A stretch of 64,000 nt of DNA, taken from positions 3,900,501 through 3,964,500 of the forward strand of contig NZ_JAUTAR010000001.1 of the NCBI RefSeq assembly GCF_030818695.1. Direction: 5' to 3'. The stretch is from Chryseobacterium sp. SORGH_AS_0447. GTDB taxonomy: Bacteria; Bacteroidota; Bacteroidia; Flavobacteriales; Weeksellaceae. Positions within the stretch are counted from its first letter, which is position 1; every line of letters starts with the position of its first letter. The notes beneath the pieces were generated by a model. That model was not told where the DNA came from. It saw nothing but the letters and a program-made list of their open reading frames with translations, and ran no database searches. The translations under genes and the position numbers were made by a program. Positions 51,726 through 59,536 of the stretch are shown here, one piece after another.

Positions 51726-53309
51726 TTATTTTGTACCGTAAATAATTTTTAACTGTACTCTGTTTGCATTACTTGCGTCTGTACCTACAAATACCGCTCT
51801 GCTGGTATTGTAAGGAGTCGTAGTAAATTTATGTCCGGCCAAGCCGGTTCCTGCAGAATTCGTCTGGAAAGATCCCATATCAATTCTGAAATATATGGTA
51901 GACTTTTTAGTGTCATTGTAATCAGCCTTTTCTACCAGATCTTTTACTGACTTAGTGACTATAAAGTCATAATAGGCAGGATTTTTAGTTAGGTCATAAG
52001 CTTTGTAAAGCGTATATCCTGCAAGTCCTGATAAGTTTAAGACGTCATCTGTAAAATTTGTTACAGTTTTAGGTTTAGCAGGATCCGTAACATTATCAAT
52101 ATATTTCTGTAAGAAAGTAAATTCTGTTGGCTTAGCATAGTTGTTATTCCAATTTGTAGGATCTGTATAGATTCTGACTTTCGCACTGATGATGGCGGCT
52201 TTATTGTTTTGATACAATTGTTTCAGGGAAGTAAGAACATCATCTTTAATTTTAATTCCTATCGAAGGACCTCCCATTCCCTGTAGGAACAGCTTCGGAT
52301 CTCCATTGGTTCTGTCTCCTATTGTTGAGCTTCCTAATACAGATCCGGATCTGTTATACTTGTACTGACCGATATGGGTATTTGCAGAACCTAGAGCAAA
52401 AGAATAGGATGTCTGTGTTCTCGTGGTGGTGCCACTTGTCGTATTATCATATTTATAATACATGATCAGTTCCATATCATTTGGAGAGAATTGGAATAAA
52501 TATCCGTCCTCTTCATCAACAGAAATTCTAAGTCCCTTAAAATATCTGGTAAAGTTTGAAGCATCCTGAAGCTCAAGCTGACCTTTCTTTGCAATGATTT
52601 TATTCTGGAAAAATGTTTTATCCAATGGGATTCTGATTCCCGGAGTTGCCGCAGTAAATAAAGCCGCTCCACCATCATCTTTTGTAATCGCCACAGAACT
52701 TACGTTTCCTTTAAATTCTTTATTTCCCAATTCAGTTCCGTAAGCAAATACCTGGTTAGATTTAACACTGTCCGAAAGACCTTTCAAAAATTCGTCAACT
52801 TCATGAACTCTGATCTTGAATGTTCTTTTCGCTTTACCGAATTTTAAAACAGGATAGGTATTCACTACTTTTTTAGCGTTTACATTGGTTTCTGTAGCCG
52901 TAGTAAAGGTATAATTATCATCTACGGTATTGGTGCTAACAGAATCCGAAGCATATCTTGGTTTTACAACCAGCACCACGGAGTCTACTGTTGCATTGGT
53001 TCCGAAATCAGGATTGTAAGTGGATAATCTTAACTGTGTTAAATAAGAAGCCTTTTGCATCCCGAATTGCCCTTCGCTGAAGGCACCAAGTACCCCGTAA
53101 GTTAATTTTGAAGCATCACTTCGGATGCTGTCGTTATTATTGATGTTGAAAGCAGTAACATCGAAAGATTTTTCATTTCCCTGTGCGGCTCCGTCCAAGA
53201 ACAGCTGTTCTCCCAAAGTATCCGCATCCGGCTCACAATTATAAAGGATGGCGCTTCCAAAAATCACCAGAGAAAATACGGTGATCGCTTTCTTAATAGT
53301 ATGGATCAT
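51726..53309 (-). CDS. DUF4270 lipoprotein
   Basis: The 527-residue protein has a lipoprotein signal (lipobox AILYNCEPD, Cys25) and then a beta-rich body with DUF4270 features: LGEQLFLDGA, LGAFSEGQFGMQKASYLTQLRLS (start LGAFSEGQFGMQKA) and VDSVVLVVKPR near the N-terminus. The family is Bacteroidota-specific and of unknown function. It sits between the GT5-like gene (11 bases) and glmS (22 bases), an arrangement I know from related genomes, so it probably belongs to a cell-envelope transcript. Confidence 0.88.
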   Translation of the reverse strand: MIHTIKKAITVFSLVIFGSAILYNCEPDADTLGEQLFLDGAAQGNEKSFDVTAFNINNNDSIRSDASKLTYGVLGAFSEGQFGMQKASYLTQLRLSTYNPDFGTNATVDSVVLVVKPRYASDSVSTNTVDDNYTFTTATETNVNAKKVVNTYPVLKFGKAKRTFKIRVHEVDEFLKGLSDSVKSNQVFAYGTELGNKEFKGNVSSVAITKDDGGAALFTAATPGIRIPLDKTFFQNKIIAKKGQLELQDASNFTRYFKGLRISVDEEDGYLFQFSPNDMELIMYYKYDNTTSGTTTRTQTSYSFALGSANTHIGQYKYNRSGSVLGSSTIGDRTNGDPKLFLQGMGGPSIGIKIKDDVLTSLKQLYQNNKAAIISAKVRIYTDPTNWNNNYAKPTEFTFLQKYIDNVTDPAKPKTVTNFTDDVLNLSGLAGYTLYKAYDLTKNPAYYDFIVTKSVKDLVEKADYNDTKKSTIYFRIDMGSFQTNSAGTGLAGHKFTTTPYNTSRAVFVGTDASNANRVQLKIIYGTK

Positions 53310-53320
53310 TAAAATGTGTT

Positions 53321-54091
53321 TTAATAAAGTTGGTTTATAGAATCTACGTCCAGGTATTCCGATTTCGGAGTGGCTGTTTCATTGAATGCCTTATCCAGAT
53401 CTTCATCTAAAAATTCATCCCCTTTTACCACAGCATCCACGTAGTTCATACTTTCTATTACAAAACTTTTTACACTAGGATTATCTAACGCTTTTAATCC
53501 CGAAATATTGTCGAAACTCAGCTTTTCACCGATATTTGAAGCTAAAGGTGCATCTTTCTCATTGTATAGGGAAAGAACAATTTTAGCGTCTTTGAAGTAC
53601 GTATCAGACTCATAATAAGTCTTCAGATAAACCGGCACGAATGAAGACATCCATCCATTCAGGTGGATTACATCCGGAACCCAGTTCAGTTTTTTAATGG
53701 TTTCAATCACCCCACGCGCAAAGAATATGGCTCGTTCATCATTATCCTCAAACGGCTGTCCTTCATCATCAAAATAATATTGCTTTCTTTTGAAATACTC
53801 TTCATTATCGATGAAGTACACCTGAAGTCTTTCCCCGGGAAGAGACGCTACTTTAATAATAAGCGGCTGATCCAGATCGTTAATAATAATATTCATTCCC
53901 GACAGGCGGATCACTTCATGAAGTTGGAATTTCCTTTCACTTATCTGTCCAAATCTTGGCATAAAAACTCTTACATCATTGCCTTCTTGGTGCATCTTAA
54001 GTGCCATTTTGTTTACCACTGCAGCCATATTTGTGTCTTCCTGATATGGATACATCTCTGTAGTAATATACAGTATTTTTTGATTCGGCAT
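53321..54091 (-). CDS. Stand-alone GT5 (glycogen/starch synthase) N-terminal domain protein
   Basis: The 256-residue protein corresponds to only the N-terminal Rossmann half of glycogen synthase: ILYITTEMYPYQEDTNMAAV, then DVRVFMPRFGQI, YFIDNEEYF and DVIHLNGWMSSFVP. The usual ADP-glucose loop K-x-G-G-L near the N-terminus reads EDTNMAAVV instead, and the whole C-terminal nucleotide-binding domain is missing. It is therefore unlikely to be a normal glycogen synthase. It opens the DUF4270-glmS-gld block and is divergent from panC. Confidence 0.82.
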   Translation of the reverse strand: MPNQKILYITTEMYPYQEDTNMAAVVNKMALKMHQEGNDVRVFMPRFGQISERKFQLHEVIRLSGMNIIINDLDQPLIIKVASLPGERLQVYFIDNEEYFKRKQYYFDDEGQPFEDNDERAIFFARGVIETIKKLNWVPDVIHLNGWMSSFVPVYLKTYYESDTYFKDAKIVLSLYNEKDAPLASNIGEKLSFDNISGLKALDNPSVKSFVIESMNYVDAVVKGDEFLDEDLDKAFNETATPKSEYLDVDSINQLY

Positions 54092-54129
54092 AAACTTCTA
54101 TCTAATTTTTGTAAAAATGCTTTAATGCG

Positions 54130-54137
54130 CAAAATTA
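54130..54137 (-). promoter_or_regulatory. -7 promoter element for the GT5-like / DUF4270 / glmS transcript
   Basis: The minus strand reads TAATTTTG (TAnnTTTG), 38 bases before the ATG at 54091. Confidence 0.45.
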
Positions 54138-54244
54138 CGAAAAAACATTCAACATTAATTTAATTAACATTTTTTTACGAAAATTCCCTTCCTGAAATTA
54201 TTAAAACCATTGCTTATCCTATTATAATTATATGATATTTTTAG

Positions 54245-54252
54245 TATTTTTG
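54245..54252 (+). promoter_or_regulatory. -7 promoter element for panC
   Basis: TATTTTTG matches TAnnTTTG, 20 bases before the ATG at 54273. Confidence 0.5.
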
Positions 54253-54272
54253 AATTACTATTAAAAAAAGCT

Positions 54273-55121
54273 ATGGAAGTTCTAAAAAGTAAGAAAGTTC
54301 TTCAGGATTTCATTGAAAGACAGAAGGAAATGGGGAAGAAAATAGGTTTTGCACCTACGATGGGAGCTCTTCACAATGGACATTTATCATTATATGAAAA
54401 GGCCAGAAAAGAAAACGACCTCGTTATATCATCAATTTTTGTTAATCCTACGCAGTTCAACAACCCTGAGGATCTTGAAAAATACCCGAGGGATATCAAC
54501 CGGGATATTTCGATCCTTGAAAAATCAGGACTGGTGGATGCAGTGTATATTCCCGAAGTTACAGACATATATCCTGAAAAAACCGAAAGCCAACATTATG
54601 ACTTTGGCGGACTGGAAAATGAGATGGAAGGAAAATCAAGGCCTGGGCATTTTGACGGCGTGGGAACTGTGGTGGAGGAACTCTTCAACCAGGTGAAGCC
54701 GGACAATGCTTATTTCGGAGAAAAGGATTTTCAGCAATTGGCTATTATTAAAAAAATGACCGAAAATAAAAAGCTTCTGATCAATATAAAGGGTGTTCCC
54801 ATTTACCGGGCAGATAACGGACTGGCTTTAAGCTCAAGAAACCAGCGGCTGCAGGAAGACCGACGTGAAGCGTCAAAAGTTATTTTCGAAACTTTACAAA
54901 AAGTAAACGATTGGTTCAGGGTGATTACCGTTCCCGAAATTAAAGACAGGGTTCAGGATATTTTCGACCGCCAGAGAGGAATGCAGCTGGAATATTTTTT
55001 AATCGCCGATGAAGAAACTCTTAAGGAAACCGACTTTTTTTATAAAGACCAGAATTTCAGAGCATTTATTGTGGTGATTGTGGATGGTGTACGGTTAATT
55101 GACAATATGCACCTGGATTAA
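54273..55121 (+). CDS. panC: Pantothenate synthetase
   Basis: The 282-residue cytoplasmic enzyme joins pantoate and beta-alanine with ATP to make pantothenate for coenzyme A. The nucleotidyltransferase HIGH-type motif is in GALHNGHLSL (~31-40), and FVNPTQFNNPEDLEKYPR, FFGEKDFQQL-like YFGEKDFQQL and LALSSRNQRL are family marks. Length is standard. No panB or panD gene is adjacent in this window. Confidence 0.96.
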   Translation: MEVLKSKKVLQDFIERQKEMGKKIGFAPTMGALHNGHLSLYEKARKENDLVISSIFVNPTQFNNPEDLEKYPRDINRDISILEKSGLVDAVYIPEVTDIYPEKTESQHYDFGGLENEMEGKSRPGHFDGVGTVVEELFNQVKPDNAYFGEKDFQQLAIIKKMTENKKLLINIKGVPIYRADNGLALSSRNQRLQEDRREASKVIFETLQKVNDWFRVITVPEIKDRVQDIFDRQRGMQLEYFLIADEETLKETDFFYKDQNFRAFIVVIVDGVRLIDNMHLD

Positions 55122-55224
55122 GCTTACTTTAATTACAAATTTATCGGATCAATAAAACAAGCGCTGCTTTTAAGTGGCGCATTTTTTGTTACTGAAGATA
55201 GAGCAATGAAACTGTATAAAAAAT

Positions 55225-55250
55225 CAAAGGCCTCCTGAAAGAAGCCTTTG
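55225..55250 (-). terminator. Terminator after tRNA-Lys copy 1
   Basis: CAAAGGC pairs with GCCTTTG with a partly paired interior. It is the diverged copy of the hairpin at 55477-55501 and lies downstream of the leftward tRNA. Confidence 0.6.
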
Positions 55251-55305
55251 AAACACCAAATCACAAAATATTAATATGAAAAAAATTTACTTTTCAGTAA
55301 ACTTG

Positions 55306-55378
55306 TGACCCGGCTGGGATTCGAACCCAGGACCCATACATTAAAAGTGTATTGCTCTACCAGCTGAGCTACCGAGTC
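55306..55378 (-). tRNA. tRNA-Lys (anticodon TTT), copy 1
   Basis: On the minus strand the acceptor GACTCGG pairs with CCGGGTC (one G-U). The D-arm is GCTCAGCTGGTAGAGC, the anticodon loop CTTTTAA and the T-arm contains GGGTTCGAATCCC. The discriminator is A and CCA is not encoded. It has its own promoter at 55432-55460. Confidence 0.96.
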
Positions 55379-55431
55379 GTCACTTAATTCACAAATGCTA
55401 TTTTAAAAAAAGTATGCAATTTTAAGAGCTG

Positions 55432-55460
55432 CAAAGATACAAAATATTTTGTTTCCGCAA
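55432..55460 (-). promoter_or_regulatory. Promoter of tRNA-Lys copy 1
   Basis: On the minus strand TTG (55460-55458) and TATCTTTG (55439-55432) are 18 bases apart. The -7 box ends 53 bases before the tRNA, the same distance as for the promoter at 55951. Confidence 0.7.
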
Positions 55461-55476
55461 AATTTATTTTCAAAAT

Positions 55477-55501
55477 CAAAGGCTTCTTGCGGAAGCCTTT
55501 G
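55477..55501 (-). terminator. Terminator of the tRNA-Lys/Leu/Lys transcript
   Basis: A perfect 10-bp stem (CAAAGGCTTC/GAAGCCTTTG) with a 5-base loop lies downstream of tRNA-Lys copy 2 on the minus strand and is followed by ATTTTG. Confidence 0.72.
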
Positions 55502-55556
55502 AAACACCAAATCACAAAATATTAATATGAAAAAAATTTACTTTTCAGTAAACTTG

Positions 55557-55629
55557 TGACCCGGCTGGGATTCGAACCCAGGACCCATACATTAAAAGTG
55601 TATTGCTCTACCAGCTGAGCTACCGAGTC
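55557..55629 (-). tRNA. tRNA-Lys (anticodon TTT), copy 2
   Basis: Identical in sequence to copy 1. No promoter is visible directly upstream, so it is probably read from the promoter at 55951 through tRNA-Lys copy 3 and tRNA-Leu. Confidence 0.96.
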
Positions 55630-55703
55630 GGCCACAATTAATATGATAAAAATAAAATAAATTTTATATCTTCAATATTAATTATTTCAAATTTTCTGCA
55701 TTG

Positions 55704-55786
55704 TGCCTGCGACTGGACTCGAACCAGCACATCCTTAGGAAACCACCCCCTCAAGATGGCGTGTCTACCAATTTCACCACGCAGGC
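55704..55786 (-). tRNA. tRNA-Leu (anticodon GAG)
   Basis: On the minus strand the acceptor GCCTGCG pairs with CGCAGGC. The anticodon arm is CCATC-ttGAGgg-GGTGG (with one G-U), a class II variable arm follows, and the T-arm contains GGTTCGAGTCC. The discriminator is A, as expected for leucine. CCA is not encoded. Confidence 0.95.
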
Positions 55787-55824
55787 TTAAAAACTACAAA
55801 ATTCCAGTAATTTTTTTTTGCTTG

Positions 55825-55897
55825 TGACCCGGCTGGGATTCGAACCCAGGACCCATACATTAAAAGTGTATTGCTCTACCAGCTGAGCTACCGAGTC
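55825..55897 (-). tRNA. tRNA-Lys (anticodon TTT), copy 3
   Basis: Identical in sequence to copies 1 and 2 and first in the leftward transcript started at 55951-55979. Confidence 0.96.
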
Positions 55898-55950
55898 GGC
55901 CACTCTATCAACGATTAACACTGTAATAATGTCTCTCGTTTTTAGTGGTG

Positions 55951-55979
55951 CAAAGATATGAGTTTTTTCTTTATCTCAA
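55951..55979 (-). promoter_or_regulatory. Promoter of the tRNA-Lys/Leu/Lys cluster
   Basis: On the minus strand TTG (55979-55977) and TATCTTTG (55958-55951) are 18 bases apart. It is divergent from aroK. Confidence 0.72.
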
Positions 55980-56011
55980 AACTTTTTTGCAAATTTGTTT
56001 AAAAAAAATTC

Positions 56012-56527
56012 ATGATAATTTCACTCGTCGGATACATGGGAAGTGGCAAATCTCACATTTCCAAAATATTAAGCGATAAACTTAATTTTAAACTGATAGA
56101 CCTGGATAAAGAGATTTCAAAAAGGAACAAACTTACCATCCCTGAAATCTTCGATAAAAAGGGAGAAATCTACTTTCGCAAGCTGGAAAGGGAGACGCTG
56201 GAAGAAATTCTGGCCTCTGAAAAAAACGTAGTTCTAAGTTTGGGCGGGGGCACTCCTGTGTACTATAATAATATGGAAATTATTAACCACAACTCAAAGA
56301 GTGTTTTCCTGAGGGCTTCGGTAGGAACCCTTGCCGAGAGACTCTCCAAGCAGAAAGAAAAGCGTCCGTTGATTGCCAATATTGATGACGAAAACCTGGC
56401 AGAATTTATTGCCAAACATCTCTTTGAGCGAAACCCGTTTTACAGTAAAGCGCAATATCATGTGAATACTGACCGGCGTGAGCCCGAAGATATTGTGAAT
56501 GAAATAGCAGAAAAGCTCTATCTCTAG
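56012..56527 (+). CDS. aroK: Shikimate kinase
   Basis: The 171-residue P-loop kinase phosphorylates shikimate in the aromatic amino acid pathway. Walker A is GYMGSGKSH (~7-15), the shikimate site includes LIDLDKEISKR (~30-40), and SLGGGTPVY (~77-85) is the Gly-rich loop; the lid contains KEKRPLI. Length is normal. Its final codons form part of the terminator at 56511-56537. Confidence 0.95.
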   Translation: MIISLVGYMGSGKSHISKILSDKLNFKLIDLDKEISKRNKLTIPEIFDKKGEIYFRKLERETLEEILASEKNVVLSLGGGTPVYYNNMEIINHNSKSVFLRASVGTLAERLSKQKEKRPLIANIDDENLAEFIAKHLFERNPFYSKAQYHVNTDRREPEDIVNEIAEKLYL

Positions 56528-56537
56528 AGCTTTTTTT
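56511..56537 (+). terminator. Terminator overlapping the aroK stop
   Basis: A 10-bp stem (AAAAGCTCTA/TAGAGCTTTT) with a 4-base loop and seven T includes the last codons of aroK. It may also end the leftward S4 gene. Confidence 0.8.
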
Positions 56538-56973
56538 AATCTTCATTTTCCGGATCGTCGCCTGTTTCCCCAAAAAAATCATCCCAGTCGGTAAAGTCTG
56601 AGGCGACATCGTTTTCCACATAGCCGTCCATATCCCTCCGGTCTTTTTTGGTCGGCCTGCCCTCTCCTTTATTCCGGTAATAATCCTGGGATATCTTTCG
56701 CATCTTCAGCAATTCGTATTGTTCTTTATCGGTAACATCCTGGATATACAGCGGAACCAGCTTGGCCCCAATCCTGCTTTTAGGAATCTGGATCACCTTA
56801 ATTTTATAATCAATCTGATTTTTACGGATCTTAATTACATCGCCTTCCTTTACTTCTTTGGAAGACTTTACCGCAGAAGCTCCAATGGATACCCTGTTTT
56901 TCTTAATCTCCTCAGTAGCAATGGTTCTGGTTTTATAAAAACGAATGCTCCATAAAAATTTATCTATTCTCAT
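56536..56973 (-). CDS. S4-domain RNA-binding protein (Hsp15-like)
   Basis: The 145-residue protein has an N-terminal S4 domain (MRIDKFLWSIRFYKTRTIA start, GASAVKSSKEVKEGDVIKI) and a basic then acidic tail (EGRPTKKDRRD, then DDPENED). Hsp15/HslR binds 50S subunits carrying stalled peptidyl-tRNA. The S4 call is firm, while the Hsp15 role is inferred from size. It converges on aroK and is divergent from the lipoprotein gene at 57031. Confidence 0.9.
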   Translation of the reverse strand: MRIDKFLWSIRFYKTRTIATEEIKKNRVSIGASAVKSSKEVKEGDVIKIRKNQIDYKIKVIQIPKSRIGAKLVPLYIQDVTDKEQYELLKMRKISQDYYRNKGEGRPTKKDRRDMDGYVENDVASDFTDWDDFFGETGDDPENED

Positions 56974-56982
56974 ATTTTTTTA

Positions 56983-56990
56983 TACTTTTG
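56983..56990 (+). promoter_or_regulatory. -7 promoter element for the FKBP-like lipoprotein
   Basis: TACTTTTG matches TAnnTTTG, 40 bases before the ATG at 57031. Confidence 0.45.
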
Positions 56991-57030
56991 TCGTTATATT
57001 ATTTGTAAAGTAATTAAAGTTTTTTGAAAA

Positions 57031-57777
57031 ATGAAAAAAATATTTTTATATATCCTTGCTGGCACTCTATGTTTCACGGCATGTAAAAAGGATGATCAAG
57101 TTGAAACATTTGTAGAACCGGATGATGTGGCGGTAAGAAATTCATACGATGATCAGGCCATCCAGAAGTTCATGAACGACAATTATCTGGATGTACAGGG
57201 AAATATAAAAGCATTTAGCTCTACAGATGCTTCAGACGATAATGAGAAAAAGTTATCTGAACTTAGTCCGGTTACACTTCCATCAGGAGTTATTTATATT
57301 GTAAGAAACGGGGCGCAGCCTTCAACGGGAGTTACTTTAGATACCAATTCTGAATCTGCCACTGCTACGCAAATCAGAACGATGATGAGGGCCAACTACT
57401 ATTTAGCAACGAATACCGACGGCAATATCGCTTTCAATACCTCCGGAGTTCTTTTGAATACCATCAACGGCAGCGGTTCTCCCGTAACAGATCCAATGTT
57501 CTATTATGTTAAAAAGACTATTAAAGATACCGCAGGTAAAGACAGAAGCTATTATGAAATTGAAGGTCTTCAGGAAGGTTTGAAATATTTTAAAGGGTTT
57601 CAAAATATGGCCGACGGAGATGCTTACAATTTGCAAGGGGTAATCATTGTACCATCGAGAGCAGCTTTTGGAAGAAACGACCATTACAATTATGTAGGAT
57701 ATTCGCTTAAAAATACTTCGTTTGTGTTTAATTTCCAGATTTATAAAGCCAACGTAAGGCCTACAATCGATCAATAA
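57031..57777 (+). CDS. Lipoprotein with a degenerate FKBP-like domain
   Basis: The 248-residue protein has a lipobox at LCFTACKKD (Cys19). Its C-terminal half has the layout of Bacteroidota FKBP-type prolyl isomerase lipoproteins: EGLQEGLKYFKGFQNMADGD (~180-199), then a VIIVPSRAAFGRN segment (~205-217) where active FKBPs have the IPSxLAYG loop. Several usual active-site aromatics are not obvious, so activity is doubtful. Related lipoproteins (GldI) assist gliding, but this one is not assigned to that role. It ends at a strong terminator. Confidence 0.65.
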   Translation: MKKIFLYILAGTLCFTACKKDDQVETFVEPDDVAVRNSYDDQAIQKFMNDNYLDVQGNIKAFSSTDASDDNEKKLSELSPVTLPSGVIYIVRNGAQPSTGVTLDTNSESATATQIRTMMRANYYLATNTDGNIAFNTSGVLLNTINGSGSPVTDPMFYYVKKTIKDTAGKDRSYYEIEGLQEGLKYFKGFQNMADGDAYNLQGVIIVPSRAAFGRNDHYNYVGYSLKNTSFVFNFQIYKANVRPTIDQ

Positions 57778-57780
57778 AAC

Positions 57781-57811
57781 AAAAAGCACTTCACGACGAA
57801 GTGCTTTTTTT
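57781..57811 (+). terminator. Terminator between converging genes
   Basis: A 12-bp stem (AAAAAGCACTTC/GAAGTGCTTTTT) with a 5-base loop and T-run; A/T tracts on both sides make it usable in both directions. Confidence 0.87.
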
Positions 57812-57821
57812 ATGGTCTTTT

Positions 57822-59339
57822 CTAAGATCTTGCTTTATGTTTTACATTCCCTAAGATATCCGGGAAATACAGATCCGAAAGGTGATCGAACTCATCGCCT
57901 CTCATAAACATGGTGGCGTCCACTTCTTCATAAGAACTTCGTCCCGCCGCAGCAATCAGTTCGTTACAGGTATGCAATGTATTTTTGTGGAAATGGTACA
58001 CCCTTTCTGCTTTATCGGTAACGTCCAATCCTTTAACCAGCATCTTATCCTGCGTAGCGACGCCGGTCGGGCATTTATTGTTATTACATCTCAGTGCCTG
58101 AATACAGCCTAAAGAAAACATAAATCCTCTTGCATTATTACACATATCTGCACCCATGGCGATGGCTCTCAGAATATCAAGACTTGTTAAAACCTTTCCG
58201 CTGGCAATCACCCTTAATTTTTTTCTTAGGTTATAATTGTTCAGTGTCCGGTTCACAAAGATAAGGGCAGGCTCCAGCGGCATTCCGACCCCATCTGAAA
58301 ATTCCGGCGGCGCGGCTCCGGTTCCTCCTTCTGCACCATCAATGGTAATAAAATCAGGATAAATTTTCAGAACATTCATCTGTACGCAGATATCTTCGAA
58401 CTCTTTGGTATCGCCGATACATAATTTGAATCCGACCGGTTTTCCTCCTGAAAGCTCTCTTAACTGCTGCACAAACCTCAGCAGGCCTGCCGCATCCGAG
58501 AAAGCGGAATGGGATGGTGGTGAAAGAACAGTCATTCCAGGGGTAACGTGACGGATTTTCGCAATTTCAGGAGTATTCTTAACTGCCGGTAAAACGCCTC
58601 CATGACCGGGTTTTGCACCTTGTGACAGCTTAATCTCCACCATTTTAACGGCAGGCATCGCAGAATATTTTTTAAATAAATCGGGGTTGAATTTTCCTTC
58701 TTCATCACGGCACCCGAAATATCCGGTCCCGATCTGCCAGCAGAGGTCCCCGCCTTCAAGATGGTGCGGTGAAATTCCTCCTTCTCCTGTATTGTGATAG
58801 AAGTTTCCTTTTTTTGCTCCTCTGTTCAGGGAAATCTGTGCCCGGTCGCTTAACGCCCCGAAACTCATGGCCGAGATATTGAATAAAGAAGCATGATAAG
58901 GCTGAGTACATTGCTCCCCTCCTACCCAAACTCTCGGAAGCTCTTCAATAGGAGATTTGGCATAGATGGAATGCTTGATTCCTTCATATTTCCGGTGATT
59001 GACTTCCAGCTGTGTCCCGAAAGGTACGGTGTCACTTAAGTTTTTAGCACGTCTGTAAACGGCAGAACGCTGGTTTCTGGGAAAAGGTTTCCCATCGGTT
59101 TCCCGTTCGATAAAATACTGCTGCATTTCTGGGGAGATACTTTCAAAAAAATACCTGAAATAGCCCAACACCGGGAAGTTCCTTAAAATAGCATGTTTGC
59201 TTTGGGTGACATTATATACGCCTATGGCATAAATGATGGTCAGAAAAAAAGGAATCCACCAATCCGCTTTTATTAGAAAAGCAACACCCCAGGCAACTGC
59301 CAATACGATGGCTCCCCAAAGCAAAAATTTATCTCTCAT
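57822..59339 (-). CDS. FMN-binding glutamate synthase family protein
   Basis: The 505-residue protein has two N-terminal hydrophobic segments (~4-42) that anchor it to the membrane, then a glutamate-synthase central FMN barrel (~100-480). Visible marks are SAMSFGALSDRAQISLNRG (start of the barrel), GAKPGHGGVLP, TIDGAEGGTGAAPPEF, and the iron-sulfur cysteines in CIQALRCNNNKCPTG. It lacks the glutamine amidotransferase domain of GltB, so it is a GltB-like oxidoreductase of uncertain substrate. It stands alone. Confidence 0.9.
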   Translation of the reverse strand: MRDKFLLWGAIVLAVAWGVAFLIKADWWIPFFLTIIYAIGVYNVTQSKHAILRNFPVLGYFRYFFESISPEMQQYFIERETDGKPFPRNQRSAVYRRAKNLSDTVPFGTQLEVNHRKYEGIKHSIYAKSPIEELPRVWVGGEQCTQPYHASLFNISAMSFGALSDRAQISLNRGAKKGNFYHNTGEGGISPHHLEGGDLCWQIGTGYFGCRDEEGKFNPDLFKKYSAMPAVKMVEIKLSQGAKPGHGGVLPAVKNTPEIAKIRHVTPGMTVLSPPSHSAFSDAAGLLRFVQQLRELSGGKPVGFKLCIGDTKEFEDICVQMNVLKIYPDFITIDGAEGGTGAAPPEFSDGVGMPLEPALIFVNRTLNNYNLRKKLRVIASGKVLTSLDILRAIAMGADMCNNARGFMFSLGCIQALRCNNNKCPTGVATQDKMLVKGLDVTDKAERVYHFHKNTLHTCNELIAAAGRSSYEEVDATMFMRGDEFDHLSDLYFPDILGNVKHKARS

Positions 59340-59536
59340 ATCAAGTTGAATTTACTCAAAGTTAAAAAAATTTAATTTGATATAAGGATGATTAGAAAGA
59401 TCAGAAATACTGAAATAGTCCATTATTTTTAATGGAAATACAGCAAAATCCAGTTTACTGGGACAGATCGTAAAAAGAAATGGATTTACTTCTGAAAACA
59501 GGAAGGTCAGATTTAAATAAGAAAGAAGAGATAAAA

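Larger units (their letters stand above)
55221..55378. repeat. Direct repeat copy 1 (terminator, spacer and tRNA-Lys)
   Basis: This ~158-base unit is nearly identical to 55473-55629. It includes a hairpin, a ~55-base spacer (AACACCAAATCACAAAATAT and beyond) and the whole tRNA-Lys gene. The two differ mainly in the hairpin, which is one base longer here. Confidence 0.8.
55473..55629. repeat. Direct repeat copy 2 (terminator, spacer and tRNA-Lys)
   Basis: Near-identical to 55221-55378. The repeat ends with the tRNA gene; the DNA to its right differs from that of copy 1, so the duplication did not carry the copy 1 promoter. Confidence 0.8.
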
